A stretch of 64,000 bases of DNA from JBCCXL01 sp039191605 (GTDB lineage Bacteria; Acidobacteriota; Thermoanaerobaculia; Multivoradales; JAHZIX01): the NCBI GenBank assembly GCA_039191605.1, contig JBCCXL010000020.1:1-64000 (forward strand). Reading direction: 5' to 3'. The position numbers and the translations under genes were made by a program. A model generated the notes under the pieces. It made no database searches. It saw nothing but the letters and a program-made list of their open reading frames with translations, and was not told where the DNA came from. Below are positions 45,801-55,627 of this stretch, piece by piece (position 1 is the first letter of the stretch; each line of letters begins with the position of its first letter).

Positions 45801-46274
45801 TCAGAAGCCGGAGGCCGACAGTCGCCCCTCCAGCACGTAGGCGAGGATCTCCACTACCTGCTGCGGCTCCCGGGCCACCGCGTTGGCCGCCGCGTCCACC
45901 TCTTTCAGCGCGTGATCGTGCTCCGGCGGGTGCAGGATCACCAGGGGCTTGCCGAGGGCCGCGGCGTAGCCGGCGTCGAAGGCGGCGTTCCACTGCTTGT
46001 ACTTCTCGCCGAATCGCACCACCACCAGATCCGCCTCGGCGATCAGGTTGCGGGTGCGGATGGCGTTGAGTCCCGCCCCCTTGCGATCCTTCCAGAAAGC
46101 CTGGGGCTCGTCTCCGAGAATGGTCACGCCGCAGTTGTCGCTGGCTGGGTGATCGGTCACCGGGGCGGTGAAGCGCACCGGCAGCCCTTCCTCGTCGGCT
46201 CCCGCCTCGATCACCTCGCGCCAGTCGCTGTGGATCTCTCCGGCCAAATACACGGTCCAGGGTATGTCGATCAT
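45801..46274 (-). CDS. ytoQ: YtoQ family protein
   Basis: The 157-residue protein begins MIDIPWTVYLAGEIHSDW and contains RFTAPVTDHPASDNCG, KDRKGAGLNAIRTRNLIAEA, VVVRFGEKYKQWNAAFDAGY and HALKEVDAAANAVA, the conserved blocks of the YtoQ family. The fold resembles nucleoside 2-deoxyribosyltransferases (YLAGEI), but the activity has not been assigned to my knowledge. The ATG at 46274 is preceded by gagga at seven bases, which decides it over upstream in-frame starts to 46571. Confidence 0.92.
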   Translation of the reverse strand: MIDIPWTVYLAGEIHSDWREVIEAGADEEGLPVRFTAPVTDHPASDNCGVTILGDEPQAFWKDRKGAGLNAIRTRNLIAEADLVVVRFGEKYKQWNAAFDAGYAAALGKPLVILHPPEHDHALKEVDAAANAVAREPQQVVEILAYVLEGRLSASGF

Positions 46275-46560
46275 CGTTCGTCCTCGTGCGGTCGAATGCT
46301 GTGGGTGTCGGTCACTAGGTCGTATCGGTCTCAGGCCGAGGAGCTTCCGGAGAATCCTCAGCGTCGCCTCTAGAGCGATTCGAGAATATCGCGCCCTACC
46401 CCTGCTGCGCCCCCACGGAAGGAGCCCTCGTCCTGATATCCTCCAGCTCCCATCCCGGGCGCTCCCGCTGCCCATCAGCCGCCCTCCGGCGGCCATCGAT
46501 TCGAAGTCCCGCGACTCCAAACCAACGTCCACCGATCCCGCACCCTCGGGAGGAATCTCC

Positions 46561-47055
<495 letters not shown>

Positions 47056-47234
47056 AGTGTTGAGAGCTGGGGGCATCGAAGGCTGGAGTATCGAAGACTG
47101 GGGTATCGAAAGGGTAGGGGCGGCTGAGGTAGCGGGCCCGAAGAGCGCTAGACAGACTCTAGAGGTCAGGTGTGGTAGCTTCCTCAGCTAGTTTCTCTGC
47201 ACCTCTAGATGTCACTCCACGAGGAGCTTCTCTC

Positions 47235-49013
47235 ATGTCCTACCGCATCACTGTCCTGTCTGTCGCTCTTGCGGCCTTGGTCGTCGCTGGCCTCGTCGCT
47301 GCTCCAGCCCATGCCAAGACTCATCACGCAACCCCCGAAGGAATCGACACCACTCTGCCCCAGAGCCTGATGCCGGCGGAGGCGGAAGTGCGCCGCGGCC
47401 AGCAGCGCATCAACCTGGTGACCGGCGCCCCGGTGGCTCTGTATCGGGTCGACTACCCGGTGACCGCCGCGCAGCCGGAAATCATGGCGCGCCAATACCT
47501 CCAGGAGGTCGCCGCCACCCTCAAGCTGGATGATGCCAGCACCGCTGACCTCGCCCTCCACGCGGTGCGGGACATCGGCCCGGTGACCACCGTGCGCCTG
47601 CGCCAGCACGTCGGCGGAATCCCCGTCCTCGGCGCCGAGGTGACCGTCTCCCTGAACGCCAAGCCGGAGGTGATCTACGTCCTCAACGGCTATCGTCCGG
47701 GCCTCGACGCTGAGTCCCTGAGCCCCTCTCAAAACAGCGCTCTCTCCGCCACCAAGGCCTTCGAGCTGGCCCTAGAGGCCCTGCCCCTGGAGGGCGACAT
47801 CGCCCACCAGAGCCAGCGGCTGGCGATCCTGGCGGAAGGTACCGGACGACTGGTGTGGGAGGTGCGCATCGAGCCCTCCGTCTCTCCCCCGGGAGACTGG
47901 CAGATCATTCTCGACGCCACCACCGGCGAGCTGCTTCGCCTGATCAACAAAGCCACCTTCGGCGGCGGCGGCACCCTGGTGCAGGGCGCGGCGGACGTCT
48001 TCGATCCAGATCCGCTCTCTTCCGCCGGAGTGACCTACAACACCCCGGGCTACACCGACGGCAATGATGCCGACACCCAGCAGCTCACCGCCGAGCTCTT
48101 CCGGGTCACTCTGCCGCAGATCACCGAAGACGGCGGCATGTACTCCCTGGTGAGCCCCTGGGCCGAGATTGTGGACTTCGAGAGCCCCTTCCGCGGCCTC
48201 TTCACCCAGAACAGCCCAACCTTTGCCTTCACCCGCAACGAGGATGGCTTCGAGGCGGCGCATGCCTTCTTCCACATCGACCAGATCATGCGCTATCTCA
48301 ACGAGACCCTGGACCTCGGCATCCAGCCCTACCAATATTCCGGCGGAGTGCGCTTCGATCCCCACGGCCTCAACGGCGCCGACAATTCCTTCTACCAGTC
48401 TGGCTCTGGACGAATGGCCTTCGGTGAGGGCGGCGTGGACGACGCCGAGGACGCCGACGTGGTGATTCACGAGCTCGGCCACGGCCTCCACGATTGGGTC
48501 ACCAGCGGCGGCCTCTCCCAGGTCAACGGTCTGTCGGAAGGCATCGGCGACTTCGTCGCCTCCTCCTACAGCCGCAGCCTGAATCAGTGGACCTCCGCCG
48601 ATCCCCAATACTTCTGGGTCTTCGACTGGGACGGCCACAACTCCTTCTGGGGTGGTCGTGTGACTAACCACCCGGCGGTCTACCCCGCTGGGCTCATCGG
48701 TCAGATCCACACCGACGGCCAGATTTGGGCCACCTGCATGATGCGCATCTGGGATGACATCGGCCGTGACCTCACCGAGACCGCCCACTGGACCGGCATC
48801 GGCATGACCAACGGATCCGCCAACCAGGAGGACGCCGCCCAGGCGGTGGTGGACGCCTCGGTGGCGCTGGGCTTCGCCCACCACGACGTGATCGCCATCG
48901 AGACCATCCTCCGCAGCTGCGGCTACGACATCACCGCTCCGGTGACCTCGGTCTTCGAAGACGGTTTCGAGACCGGCACGACCGTCAACTGGATGGTGGG
49001 GCCGCCGGTCTAA
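47235..49013 (+). CDS. Secreted zinc metalloprotease, M36/M4-like, with FTP propeptide
   Basis: The 592-residue product has a signal peptide (ITVLSVALAALVVAGLVAAP, cut near AHA), a propeptide with the FTP/PepSY pattern (LRQHVGGIPVLGAEVTVSLN), and a catalytic domain with VIHELGHGLHDW (His412, Glu413, His416) and the third zinc ligand in GLSEGIGDFVASSY (Glu435). The spacing and the HELGHGL form suit fungalysin-type M36 or a thermolysin relative. The protein ends VFEDGFETGTTVNW, a short tail reminiscent of DGFESG-type C-terminal tails. The ATG at 47235 has gaggag eight bases upstream. A strong terminator follows at once. Confidence 0.93.
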   Translation: MSYRITVLSVALAALVVAGLVAAPAHAKTHHATPEGIDTTLPQSLMPAEAEVRRGQQRINLVTGAPVALYRVDYPVTAAQPEIMARQYLQEVAATLKLDDASTADLALHAVRDIGPVTTVRLRQHVGGIPVLGAEVTVSLNAKPEVIYVLNGYRPGLDAESLSPSQNSALSATKAFELALEALPLEGDIAHQSQRLAILAEGTGRLVWEVRIEPSVSPPGDWQIILDATTGELLRLINKATFGGGGTLVQGAADVFDPDPLSSAGVTYNTPGYTDGNDADTQQLTAELFRVTLPQITEDGGMYSLVSPWAEIVDFESPFRGLFTQNSPTFAFTRNEDGFEAAHAFFHIDQIMRYLNETLDLGIQPYQYSGGVRFDPHGLNGADNSFYQSGSGRMAFGEGGVDDAEDADVVIHELGHGLHDWVTSGGLSQVNGLSEGIGDFVASSYSRSLNQWTSADPQYFWVFDWDGHNSFWGGRVTNHPAVYPAGLIGQIHTDGQIWATCMMRIWDDIGRDLTETAHWTGIGMTNGSANQEDAAQAVVDASVALGFAHHDVIAIETILRSCGYDITAPVTSVFEDGFETGTTVNWMVGPPV

Positions 49014-49039
49014 CCCGCTTCCCAGCCTTCGGAAAAAGA

Positions 49040-49073
49040 AAAACCGCCGCGGCTTCCCAGCCGCGGCGGTTTT
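49040..49073. terminator. Rho-independent terminator after the metalloprotease
   Basis: Perfect 15-bp stem aaaaccgccgcggct (49040-49054) / agccgcggcggtttt (49059-49073), loop tccc, then cgttt. It can also stop the convergent 49154-49639 gene. Confidence 0.95.
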
Positions 49074-49153
49074 CGTTTGCGCCCGCGCTACCCTCGGAAG
49101 GTATTCAGCTCAGCTCATCGAGCCAGCCGGCCTCCCTCGCGGGCCCAGGGTCG

Positions 49154-49639
49154 TCAGTAGCAGCCGTCGCCCGGATAGTGGCGATGGTGCCGGCGGGGGG
49201 ACCAGCGCTCCCGGTAGTGGCGCCGATCGTAGTCGTAGCGATCGTAACGATCGTACCGGTCATAGCGATCGTATCGATCGTAGCTATGGCGTCTCGGGAC
49301 CCGCGGGGTATAGGCCGCGAAGACCTCGTGGATGTCATAGCCGTGGCGGTCGAAGTGATGCCTCACCACCGGACAGCTCCGGTGATGGTAGTGATGTCCT
49401 CGCTCCCGGAAACAGGCCTTGTTGCAGGAATACCCGCGGTAAGACAGCCGGCTCGAGGTGTGGAAGTAGGGATCTCCGTAGCCGCGATGGCCGTAATCCT
49501 GGAAGCCGATTTTGAAGTACAGCCCCCCGATCCGGAACCCGGCACCGAAGTAGAAACTGGCCGCCTCTGCCGTCGGCACGAACCCGGGGGTAGCGAGCAG
49601 GACGAAAGTAGCGGCGACGATGGCAAGAGTGCGTTTCAT
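49154..49639 (-). CDS. Secreted Tyr-Asp-Arg repeat protein
   Basis: A 161-residue exported protein with a signal peptide (TLAIVAATFVLLATPGFVP, cut near AEA). The mature part is rich in Gly, Tyr, His and Arg and has three Cys (SCNKACFRERG and a CPVVRHH segment) plus the C-terminal GDGCY. A block of five YDR triplets (repeated 9-base unit at about 49240-49290) is followed by YDRRHYRERW. No family is recognised; similar low-complexity envelope proteins exist in many Gram-negatives. The ATG has aggagg nine bases upstream, so it is well translated. Confidence 0.75.
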   Translation of the reverse strand: MKRTLAIVAATFVLLATPGFVPTAEAASFYFGAGFRIGGLYFKIGFQDYGHRGYGDPYFHTSSRLSYRGYSCNKACFRERGHHYHHRSCPVVRHHFDRHGYDIHEVFAAYTPRVPRRHSYDRYDRYDRYDRYDRYDYDRRHYRERWSPRRHHRHYPGDGCY

Positions 49640-49903
49640 TTCAAGATACCTCCTGCCTACTCTTCAAGCACAGGCCGTGCCAACGCCGCAAACCTTTGAT
49701 TCTTCGAAACTAGCGAGCTTTTTCTCCGTATAATCCTCATTCTCCCAGCAGGGCAATGTCCTCCTGAGGAGACACATTCCGTCTCTGCATAGCTCATTCA
49801 CGTAGCTCACTCCGGCAGCTCACTCGCCCCAGCCTCTCAAGCCCTGCTCCAGGCGACCGGCGGGGCCATGCTCCCCACCCTCTCTACCTAACTCTGCCCC
49901 TCT

Positions 49904-51349
49904 CTAGCCCGCTCGGCGCAGCTGACCTCGGAACAGGCTGAGATAGGTCTCCAGGGTTTCCAGCGCGAGATTCTGAGCGGGAACGTTCAGCGCGCGGATC
50001 CCGGCGCGCCGCAGGCGGCGGGAGAGGCGGCGGTTTTCCAGCTGGATTTCGAGACCGGTGACCTGGGCGAAGGCCTGAGCCTCGGTGGCGGGCTCGCCGT
50101 GGACCAGCTCCAGCAGCTCCGGATCCTCGAGGTTCACCAGGATCGGGCGATGGCGGCGCTCCAGACGGCGCAGCGTGTCTTTCAACATCTCGGCGGCGGC
50201 GAGGTCGATCACCGAGGTCATCAACACCACGGTGGCGCTGCGGCTCTCCAGCTCCATCAGCCGCTGGGCGGAGAGATCGTAGGCCGGCTCCACCCGGCGG
50301 GCCTGAAGGTCGAAGAGGCTCGAATAGGCGCGGGACAGCCCGCGGCTGCCGCCGGCGACCCGCACTTCTTTTTCCACCCGGTCCGAGAAGGCCAGCAGGG
50401 TGACTCGATCGCCGCGGGCAGCGGCGACCCGGGTGAGGGCGAGGGCGGCGGCGAGGGCGTGATCCAGCTTCGAGCGCACCGGCACTCGCGGCAGGCCGCG
50501 GGCGGCGGAACCGCCGGAGCCCTCGGAAACAGGAGCGTCGGCAGTGCCTGCATCCTGGGCCAGCGCCTGGAGCTCCAGGGCGTGGGCGGCGGCCTGAATC
50601 TCGGCGTCGGTCTCCGCCCGGCCGAGCATCGAGCGGGAGCAATCCAGCAGGATCACCAGCCTCGCGCCGCGCTCCCAGGTGTCTTCCCGGGTCACCAGGG
50701 TGCCGTGGCGGGCGCTGGCCTTCCAGTGAATGGTGTTCGGCGGATCCCCCGGCAGATATTCCCGCAGCGCGTAAGGCTCACCGCTGCCCCCCTTACGGGC
50801 GAGGGGCGTCGCCCCTAGCTGATGGCGCTGAGCGCGGGTCAGCAGCTGGCCCACACGCCCCTCCCAGCGAATCTGCGGATACACCCGCAGCTGCTCCGAC
50901 GGCAGCAGGTCCCGGCGCGACCAGGCCAGGCCCCAGGGGCCCAAGACCCTCACCGCCAGGGGCGCCACCCGCGCCATCCCCCGCTGCCGAGGCAGCAGCT
51001 TCGCCGTCCAGCGGGCGGTGGCCTGGGGTGCGATGCGCAGGCGGACTTGGGCCGGCTCCCAGGCCAGGGATGGGGAGAGCCCCTCTCTCGCCCGTAGCCG
51101 CACCGGCCGCTGGGATGAGTTGGTGATCGCCACCTTCAGCCGATCCGCCGCCCCCTGCACCAGCATCGTCGGCCAGCTCCTGCGGGCCTCCAGGGGCAGC
51201 GCGGCGGCGCGGCGACGGTCCACCACGAAGGCGACCAGGAGCAGCGCGTCCAGCAGCAGCACCACCCACAGCAGAGCCGGCTGCACCACCACGCCAACGG
51301 CGAGCACCGTCGGCAGCGCCAGCAGCGCGAAGAGGCGCCCTGAAGGCAC
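49904..51349 (-). CDS. DUF58 family protein
   Basis: The 481-residue protein has two N-terminal hydrophobic segments (LFALLALPTVLAVGVVVQPA, LLWVVLLLDALLLVAFVVD), then the DUF58 signature ALREYLPGDPPNTIHWKASA and a VWA-like domain beginning ARLVILLDCSRSM (MIDAS-type DxSxS). DUF58 proteins are partners of MoxR ATPases, thought to act with them on envelope or cofactor maturation. The GTG start overlaps the moxR stop by one base (TAGTG), so the pair is coupled. It is the last gene of the seven-gene operon. Confidence 0.93.
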   Translation of the reverse strand: MPSGRLFALLALPTVLAVGVVVQPALLWVVLLLDALLLVAFVVDRRRAAALPLEARRSWPTMLVQGAADRLKVAITNSSQRPVRLRAREGLSPSLAWEPAQVRLRIAPQATARWTAKLLPRQRGMARVAPLAVRVLGPWGLAWSRRDLLPSEQLRVYPQIRWEGRVGQLLTRAQRHQLGATPLARKGGSGEPYALREYLPGDPPNTIHWKASARHGTLVTREDTWERGARLVILLDCSRSMLGRAETDAEIQAAAHALELQALAQDAGTADAPVSEGSGGSAARGLPRVPVRSKLDHALAAALALTRVAAARGDRVTLLAFSDRVEKEVRVAGGSRGLSRAYSSLFDLQARRVEPAYDLSAQRLMELESRSATVVLMTSVIDLAAAEMLKDTLRRLERRHRPILVNLEDPELLELVHGEPATEAQAFAQVTGLEIQLENRRLSRRLRRAGIRALNVPAQNLALETLETYLSLFRGQLRRAG

Positions 51350-52392
51350 TAGCGCGGCACCTCGACCCGGTCCGCCACTTCCGCCAGCACCCGCCCCGGG
51401 CTGTAGCCCTCCAGCTCCGACTCCGCCGCCATCAGGATACGATGGCCCCAGCAGGGAGCCAGCAGCGCCTTGAGGTCGTCGGGAATCACCGCGCTACGAC
51501 CTTCCAGCAGAGCCAGACCGCGGGCCGTCTCCAGCAGCGCCAGGGCGCCCCGGGGGCTCGGTCCGAGATCGACGTGGCGAGAATCCCGCACCGCTGAAGA
51601 GAGCTCCACCAGGTAGTCGAGAATCGAGCTCTCGACATGAATGCGGGTCGAGCCGAGGCGCAGGGCGGCGGCGTCCTGGGGCGAGATCACCGGGCTCGGC
51701 AGCTGAGGGCCGCCGCTCCAGCCGGTGAGACGGCCGGTCACCGCCCGAGCATAGATCTCCCGCTCCGCCTCCCGCTGCGGCAGGTCGAGGGAGATGCGCA
51801 GCAGGAAGCGATCCAGCTGGGCCTCCGGCAGCGGGTAGACGCCCTCGAACTCCAGCGGGTTCTGGGTTGCCACCACAAAGAAGGAAGGATCCAGCAGCAG
51901 GGTGTCCCCATCGATGGAAACCTGCCGCTCCTGCATCGCCTCCAGCAGGGCGGATTGGGTCTTCGGCGGGGTGCGGTTGATCTCGTCGGCCATCAGCACC
52001 TGGGTGAAGATCGGGCCCTTGACGAGGCGGAAGTCCCCCTGCTGGCGATCGAAGATGTTGGTGCCCAGCAGGTCCGCCGGCATCAGATCCGGGGTGAACT
52101 GTACTCGCTGAAGCTCCAGGCCGAGGCTGGCGGAAAAGGCCCGCGCCAGCAGGGTCTTGCCGAGCCCCGGCACCCCCTCCAGCAGCGCGTGGCCGCCGGC
52201 GACATAGGTGGCGAGCAGGAAGTCCACCGCGTCGTCATGCCCCAGGACCACGTCGGCGATGCGCTGCCGCAGCTGATCCGCCAGCGCGTTGAGGCGGCCC
52301 AGCTCGGCATCCGCCACGACGCCGGGCGGAGGGGAAGGCGGATTCGAAGGGTTCGGATCGATGGGGTCCACGATGGTCACTACCTCCTGCAC
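51349..52392 (-). CDS. MoxR family AAA+ ATPase
   Basis: The 347-residue ATPase has Walker A GVPGLGKTLLARAF, Walker B VLMADEINRTPPKTQSALLE, the sensor-1 VVATQNPLEFEGVYPLPEAQ with MoxR-specific EGVYPLPEAQLDRFLL, and the arginine-finger region. MoxR proteins act as chaperone-like remodellers for VWA-domain partners, here the DUF58 protein directly downstream and overlapping it. Several starts are possible: GTG 52392, or GTG 52371 which has aggagg eleven bases upstream. The N-terminal 35 residues are Pro-rich and variable. Confidence 0.95.
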   Translation of the reverse strand: MQEVVTIVDPIDPNPSNPPSPPPGVVADAELGRLNALADQLRQRIADVVLGHDDAVDFLLATYVAGGHALLEGVPGLGKTLLARAFSASLGLELQRVQFTPDLMPADLLGTNIFDRQQGDFRLVKGPIFTQVLMADEINRTPPKTQSALLEAMQERQVSIDGDTLLLDPSFFVVATQNPLEFEGVYPLPEAQLDRFLLRISLDLPQREAEREIYARAVTGRLTGWSGGPQLPSPVISPQDAAALRLGSTRIHVESSILDYLVELSSAVRDSRHVDLGPSPRGALALLETARGLALLEGRSAVIPDDLKALLAPCWGHRILMAAESELEGYSPGRVLAEVADRVEVPR

Positions 52393-52516
52393 AGGGCGGC
52401 GGGCTCGGAGCCGGCGCTCGAGGGCAAATCAACTCCCCCACGGCGCGAGCGCCGAGGAGAAATCGAGGGATTCAGGGCGAAGAACGAGGCGTTCATGGTC
52501 ATGTCTTCTGGGGAGC

Positions 52517-53866
52517 TCATCTCGAGGCAGCTCCCTTCGAGGGAACGGCGGACGGTGAGGACGATCCCGTCGAGTCCCCCGCAGCAGCATCCTCCGAAGT
52601 GAGCTTAGCGCTCCCGTGGGGGCGGCTCCGCGCCACCGCCTGGGCCAGCGGTAGCCAATCTTTCTGCTCCGCCACCAGCGCCCGGCGACGCAGCTCATCC
52701 GGCAGCGGATGGGCCGGCTCTAGCTCGGCGACTCGATCCACCAACAACCGCGCCGCCTCGCCGTGATGGCGGGAACGGCGGTGGAAGCCGGCGAGCCCCA
52801 GCAGAAAGCTGGCGGCGGAGCCGGTGCGCAAGCGAGGCTCTCGCCAGGCCTCCCCGAAGCGGCGGGATAGGACCCACACCGCGAGGCCGTAGAGCAGCAG
52901 CACGTGGAACGCGAAGAGCCGCAGAGAAGCGAAGGAAATCGGCGCGGCGCCGGGCTCGGCGACCCGCAGGCCGTGGCCATATTCGTCGAAGTACCAGGGC
53001 CCCTGCAGCCCCTGGCGCAGAGTCTCCAGCAGATCCGCCGCGCCGCCTCGGAAGAGGTAGGCGTTGGTCCACAGGGCGGAAGGCAGCAGCACCAGCCGCC
53101 CGCGCTCTAGGTGCAGCACCGTGACCGCCGGCAGGGCGAGCTCGCCGAGCTCCGGCCCCTGCCCCGGCAGCGCCGGAAGCTCTTCCCGCGCCTCCATCAA
53201 CACCTGATCCGGCTCTTCGGGCCACGGCGCCCGCAGTGGAATCGGCATCGCTACCGGCCGCAGCCCGGGGCCAGAGCTCCCGGCGGCGGGCTGCAGGCGC
53301 CATTGGGACTGCTTCCATCGCCGCCACTCGAAGGGTCCCAGGGGGGCTTCCTCCTGGCGAATCTCCTCCAGCCGAATGCCGAAATACTGGAAGAAAACCC
53401 ATTCCTCGAAATCGACGGTCGCCCCGGAATAGGCCGCCACCAGGGTGCCGCCATCCCGCACGAAGCGCTCCAGCTGATAGAGCTCTTCGTAGTCGTAGTC
53501 CCCCCGCCGGGGAAAGGAGACCACCAGAATCCCCGCGGTGCTCGGCGTCTCCTCCTCCAGCCCCGCCCTCAGCAGCAGCTTGTCGACCACCGGCTCGATG
53601 CTCTCCTGGTATTCCTCCGTAGCCCGCTCCTCCAGCGCCCGCCCCTGGGCCTCCCGCCGCATGCGCATCAGGCTCTCCTCCAGGGGCTGATCCAGCAGCT
53701 CCACCCGGCTTCCGGAGAGCTCCAGATACTGCTTCGCGGCGCTCCATCCCTGGGGGCCGGCGGAAAGGGTGCTCGGCCCCGCCATCGACCCGCTGCTGGC
53801 GAGCAGGGCGACGAGGATCAGCAAGAGCAGGACCCCGAGACAGACGAGAGCCACGCCTCGCTTCAT
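52517..53866 (-). CDS. DUF4350 domain membrane protein
   Basis: The 449-residue protein has an N-terminal membrane segment (ALVCLGVLLLLILVALLA), a periplasmic DUF4350 region with GPSTLSAGPQGWSAAKQYLE and VRDGGTLVAAYSGATVDFEE (a ThuA/GATase-like fold that recurs in such operons), a second membrane segment near LFAFHVLLLYGLAVWVLSRR and a cytosolic helical end. It starts four bases inside the DUF4129 gene (ATGA overlap). Its role is unknown; the family is typically seen beside MoxR/DUF58. Confidence 0.8.
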   Translation of the reverse strand: MKRGVALVCLGVLLLLILVALLASSGSMAGPSTLSAGPQGWSAAKQYLELSGSRVELLDQPLEESLMRMRREAQGRALEERATEEYQESIEPVVDKLLLRAGLEEETPSTAGILVVSFPRRGDYDYEELYQLERFVRDGGTLVAAYSGATVDFEEWVFFQYFGIRLEEIRQEEAPLGPFEWRRWKQSQWRLQPAAGSSGPGLRPVAMPIPLRAPWPEEPDQVLMEAREELPALPGQGPELGELALPAVTVLHLERGRLVLLPSALWTNAYLFRGGAADLLETLRQGLQGPWYFDEYGHGLRVAEPGAAPISFASLRLFAFHVLLLYGLAVWVLSRRFGEAWREPRLRTGSAASFLLGLAGFHRRSRHHGEAARLLVDRVAELEPAHPLPDELRRRALVAEQKDWLPLAQAVARSRPHGSAKLTSEDAAAGDSTGSSSPSAVPSKGAASR

Positions 53867-54651
53867 CCAGCGACCTCCCGCAGCGCGTGATCCACCGCCC
53901 GCACCGACTCCAGGGAAGGCTCCTGAGCACCGTAGAGCAGGCCGTCGAGACGCGCCACCGCCGGGCGCAGCCTCGGCTCCCGGGCCCGCCGCAGCAGCTG
54001 GCGGCTGGTCCAGGACGGATCCACCTCACCGGGCACGGTGGCTTCCGCCAGCCACCACCACAGCGCCCCCAGAGCGGCCCGCCCCCGCCCAGCGGCGAGA
54101 TGCTCCTCCATCGCTCGGCGCCACGCCTCAGCCCCCTGCCGAGGTGCCAGCGCCGCCTCCACCTCGCCGTCGAGGGCGTCCCCTTCCCGCCCCGGTAGGC
54201 GCCGATTCCAGCGCCGCAGCAGCCACCGAACCAGCAGGAAGAGCACCCCCGCCAGGGCGAGGATCACCAGCCCCTGGAGCAGCATCTTCAGCATTCCCGC
54301 CGTGATCGGGAGCCCCGCAAAGAGCTGCTCCGCCCTCGAATAAAGCCACTGCTCGAAGGTCTTCACCAGATGGGCGAGATAGCCCTGCCAGCCCGCCTCC
54401 TCCAGCTCCGTCTGCGCTCCGGTCTCGCTCAGGGCGCGGGTCACTCGATCGGCATCCGCCGTCGCCGGCGTCAACCAAAACGCCGGAACGTCCTCCAGCG
54501 TAGGAGCTAGCAAGGGTGCCTCCCCAGCATCCGGCGCCTCCTCCTGCGCAGCCGTCCCGGTCGCCGAAAAGAGCAACCACAGCAAAGAGAGCCCGCCGAT
54601 TAGGCCCGACAGGCCGGCGATGCGTCGAGGAGCAGTCCCTGCGAGGCTCAT
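53863..54651 (-). CDS. DUF4129 domain membrane protein
   Basis: A 262-residue protein with a signal peptide (LSGLIGGLSLLWLLFSATGT, cut near AAQ), a periplasmic linker, a membrane segment (KMLLQGLVILALAGVLFLLV) and a cytosolic DUF4129 domain: WRRAMEEHLAAGRGRAALGA, LWWWLAEATVPGEVDPSWTS, ending AVDHALREVAG. The ATG at 54651 is preferred to 54762 because it gives a proper signal peptide and avoids a 65-base overlap with the gene before it. It overlaps the DUF4350 start by four bases. Confidence 0.85.
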   Translation of the reverse strand: MSLAGTAPRRIAGLSGLIGGLSLLWLLFSATGTAAQEEAPDAGEAPLLAPTLEDVPAFWLTPATADADRVTRALSETGAQTELEEAGWQGYLAHLVKTFEQWLYSRAEQLFAGLPITAGMLKMLLQGLVILALAGVLFLLVRWLLRRWNRRLPGREGDALDGEVEAALAPRQGAEAWRRAMEEHLAAGRGRAALGALWWWLAEATVPGEVDPSWTSRQLLRRAREPRLRPAVARLDGLLYGAQEPSLESVRAVDHALREVAG

Positions 54652-54697
54652 CGCAGGCAGCGTCCTGCCGAGTCCTCGGGGCGAAGAGTCGAAGAGC

Positions 54698-55627
54698 TCA
54701 AGGGACCGGGCTTCCCATCGGCGCGTCGTTCCCCGAGGCCAGGGCCGGAACCTCGAGCTCATCGAGAGCCCGCTCGAGATCTTGGCCCTCCCGCCGACAG
54801 CGCAGGTCGAAGTAGAAGAGGGAGACCGCCATCCCGATGTAGTAGTACACCAGGGCTTGGGCCATGCCGGTGAGGAAAGAGGCCGGCAGCTGGAGCAGGA
54901 GCAGCTGAGGAGAGAGCCCGCCGCCGGCGCTCTCCAGCGCCTGCTCCAGCAGGATGTACTGCTGCAGCAGCGCCGCCGGCAGCTGAAAGACCCCGGCCAC
55001 GGCGTAGTTGAGGGCGGAGGAGAGCACCAGCAGCAGGAAACCCTGAGCGATGGGCCCCATCGCTATCCTGCCGTCGGGACCGGAGCCCACCAGGCGAGCG
55101 CTGCGGCTGATCGCCCCGATGCCGGAGCCCTCCACCCGCAGCGTCGGCACCAGCACGATGAGCAGCGCGCCGAGCACCATCCCGGGCACGAAGCACATCA
55201 CCAGACCGACGGTGATGGCCAGCGCCGAGACGAGGAAGGTCAGAACGTGAATCGGCCGCAGAACGAAGCGAATGGCGCTTCCCCAGCGGGGCTCGGCGCC
55301 GGAGAGAGCATCGGTACACAGGGTCCACTGCACCGAATAGACGCCGATCGCCAGGAGGCCGAAGCTCAAGATCGCCAGCAGCGCCACGCAGCTGCCGAAG
55401 ACCGCCTGATCCCCGGGCTCCGTCATCCCTCCAAAGGTGTAGAGCTGAGATCCGGCGATCCCCACCTGGGCGAGGCCGATGGTCAGACCGGCGGGCCAAT
55501 ACAGCCGATGAAACCAGCGCCGGCACTCCACCACCGCCCGATCGACAAGCATCAAGAAGGGCTGGGGGCCCCGGAGGAGAGGGTCGGTGCTGCGCGACGA
55601 CGCTGGTGGCTGGTTGAGGTCAGACAT
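54698..55627 (-). CDS. Hypothetical polytopic membrane protein of the MoxR cluster
   Basis: The 309-residue protein has about six hydrophobic segments, among them VFGSCVALLAILSFGLLAIG, VLTFLVSALAITVGLVMCFV with PGMVLGALLIVLVPTL, and AQGFLLLVLSSALNYAVAG. The plan resembles the glycerophosphodiester-phosphodiesterase-type membrane domain found beside such operons, but I cannot name a family firmly. Its ATG lies inside the SpoIIM-like gene (eight-base overlap), so it is translationally coupled to it. The 46-base gap to the DUF4129 start holds no feature. Confidence 0.7.
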   Translation of the reverse strand: MSDLNQPPASSRSTDPLLRGPQPFLMLVDRAVVECRRWFHRLYWPAGLTIGLAQVGIAGSQLYTFGGMTEPGDQAVFGSCVALLAILSFGLLAIGVYSVQWTLCTDALSGAEPRWGSAIRFVLRPIHVLTFLVSALAITVGLVMCFVPGMVLGALLIVLVPTLRVEGSGIGAISRSARLVGSGPDGRIAMGPIAQGFLLLVLSSALNYAVAGVFQLPAALLQQYILLEQALESAGGGLSPQLLLLQLPASFLTGMAQALVYYYIGMAVSLFYFDLRCRREGQDLERALDELEVPALASGNDAPMGSPVP

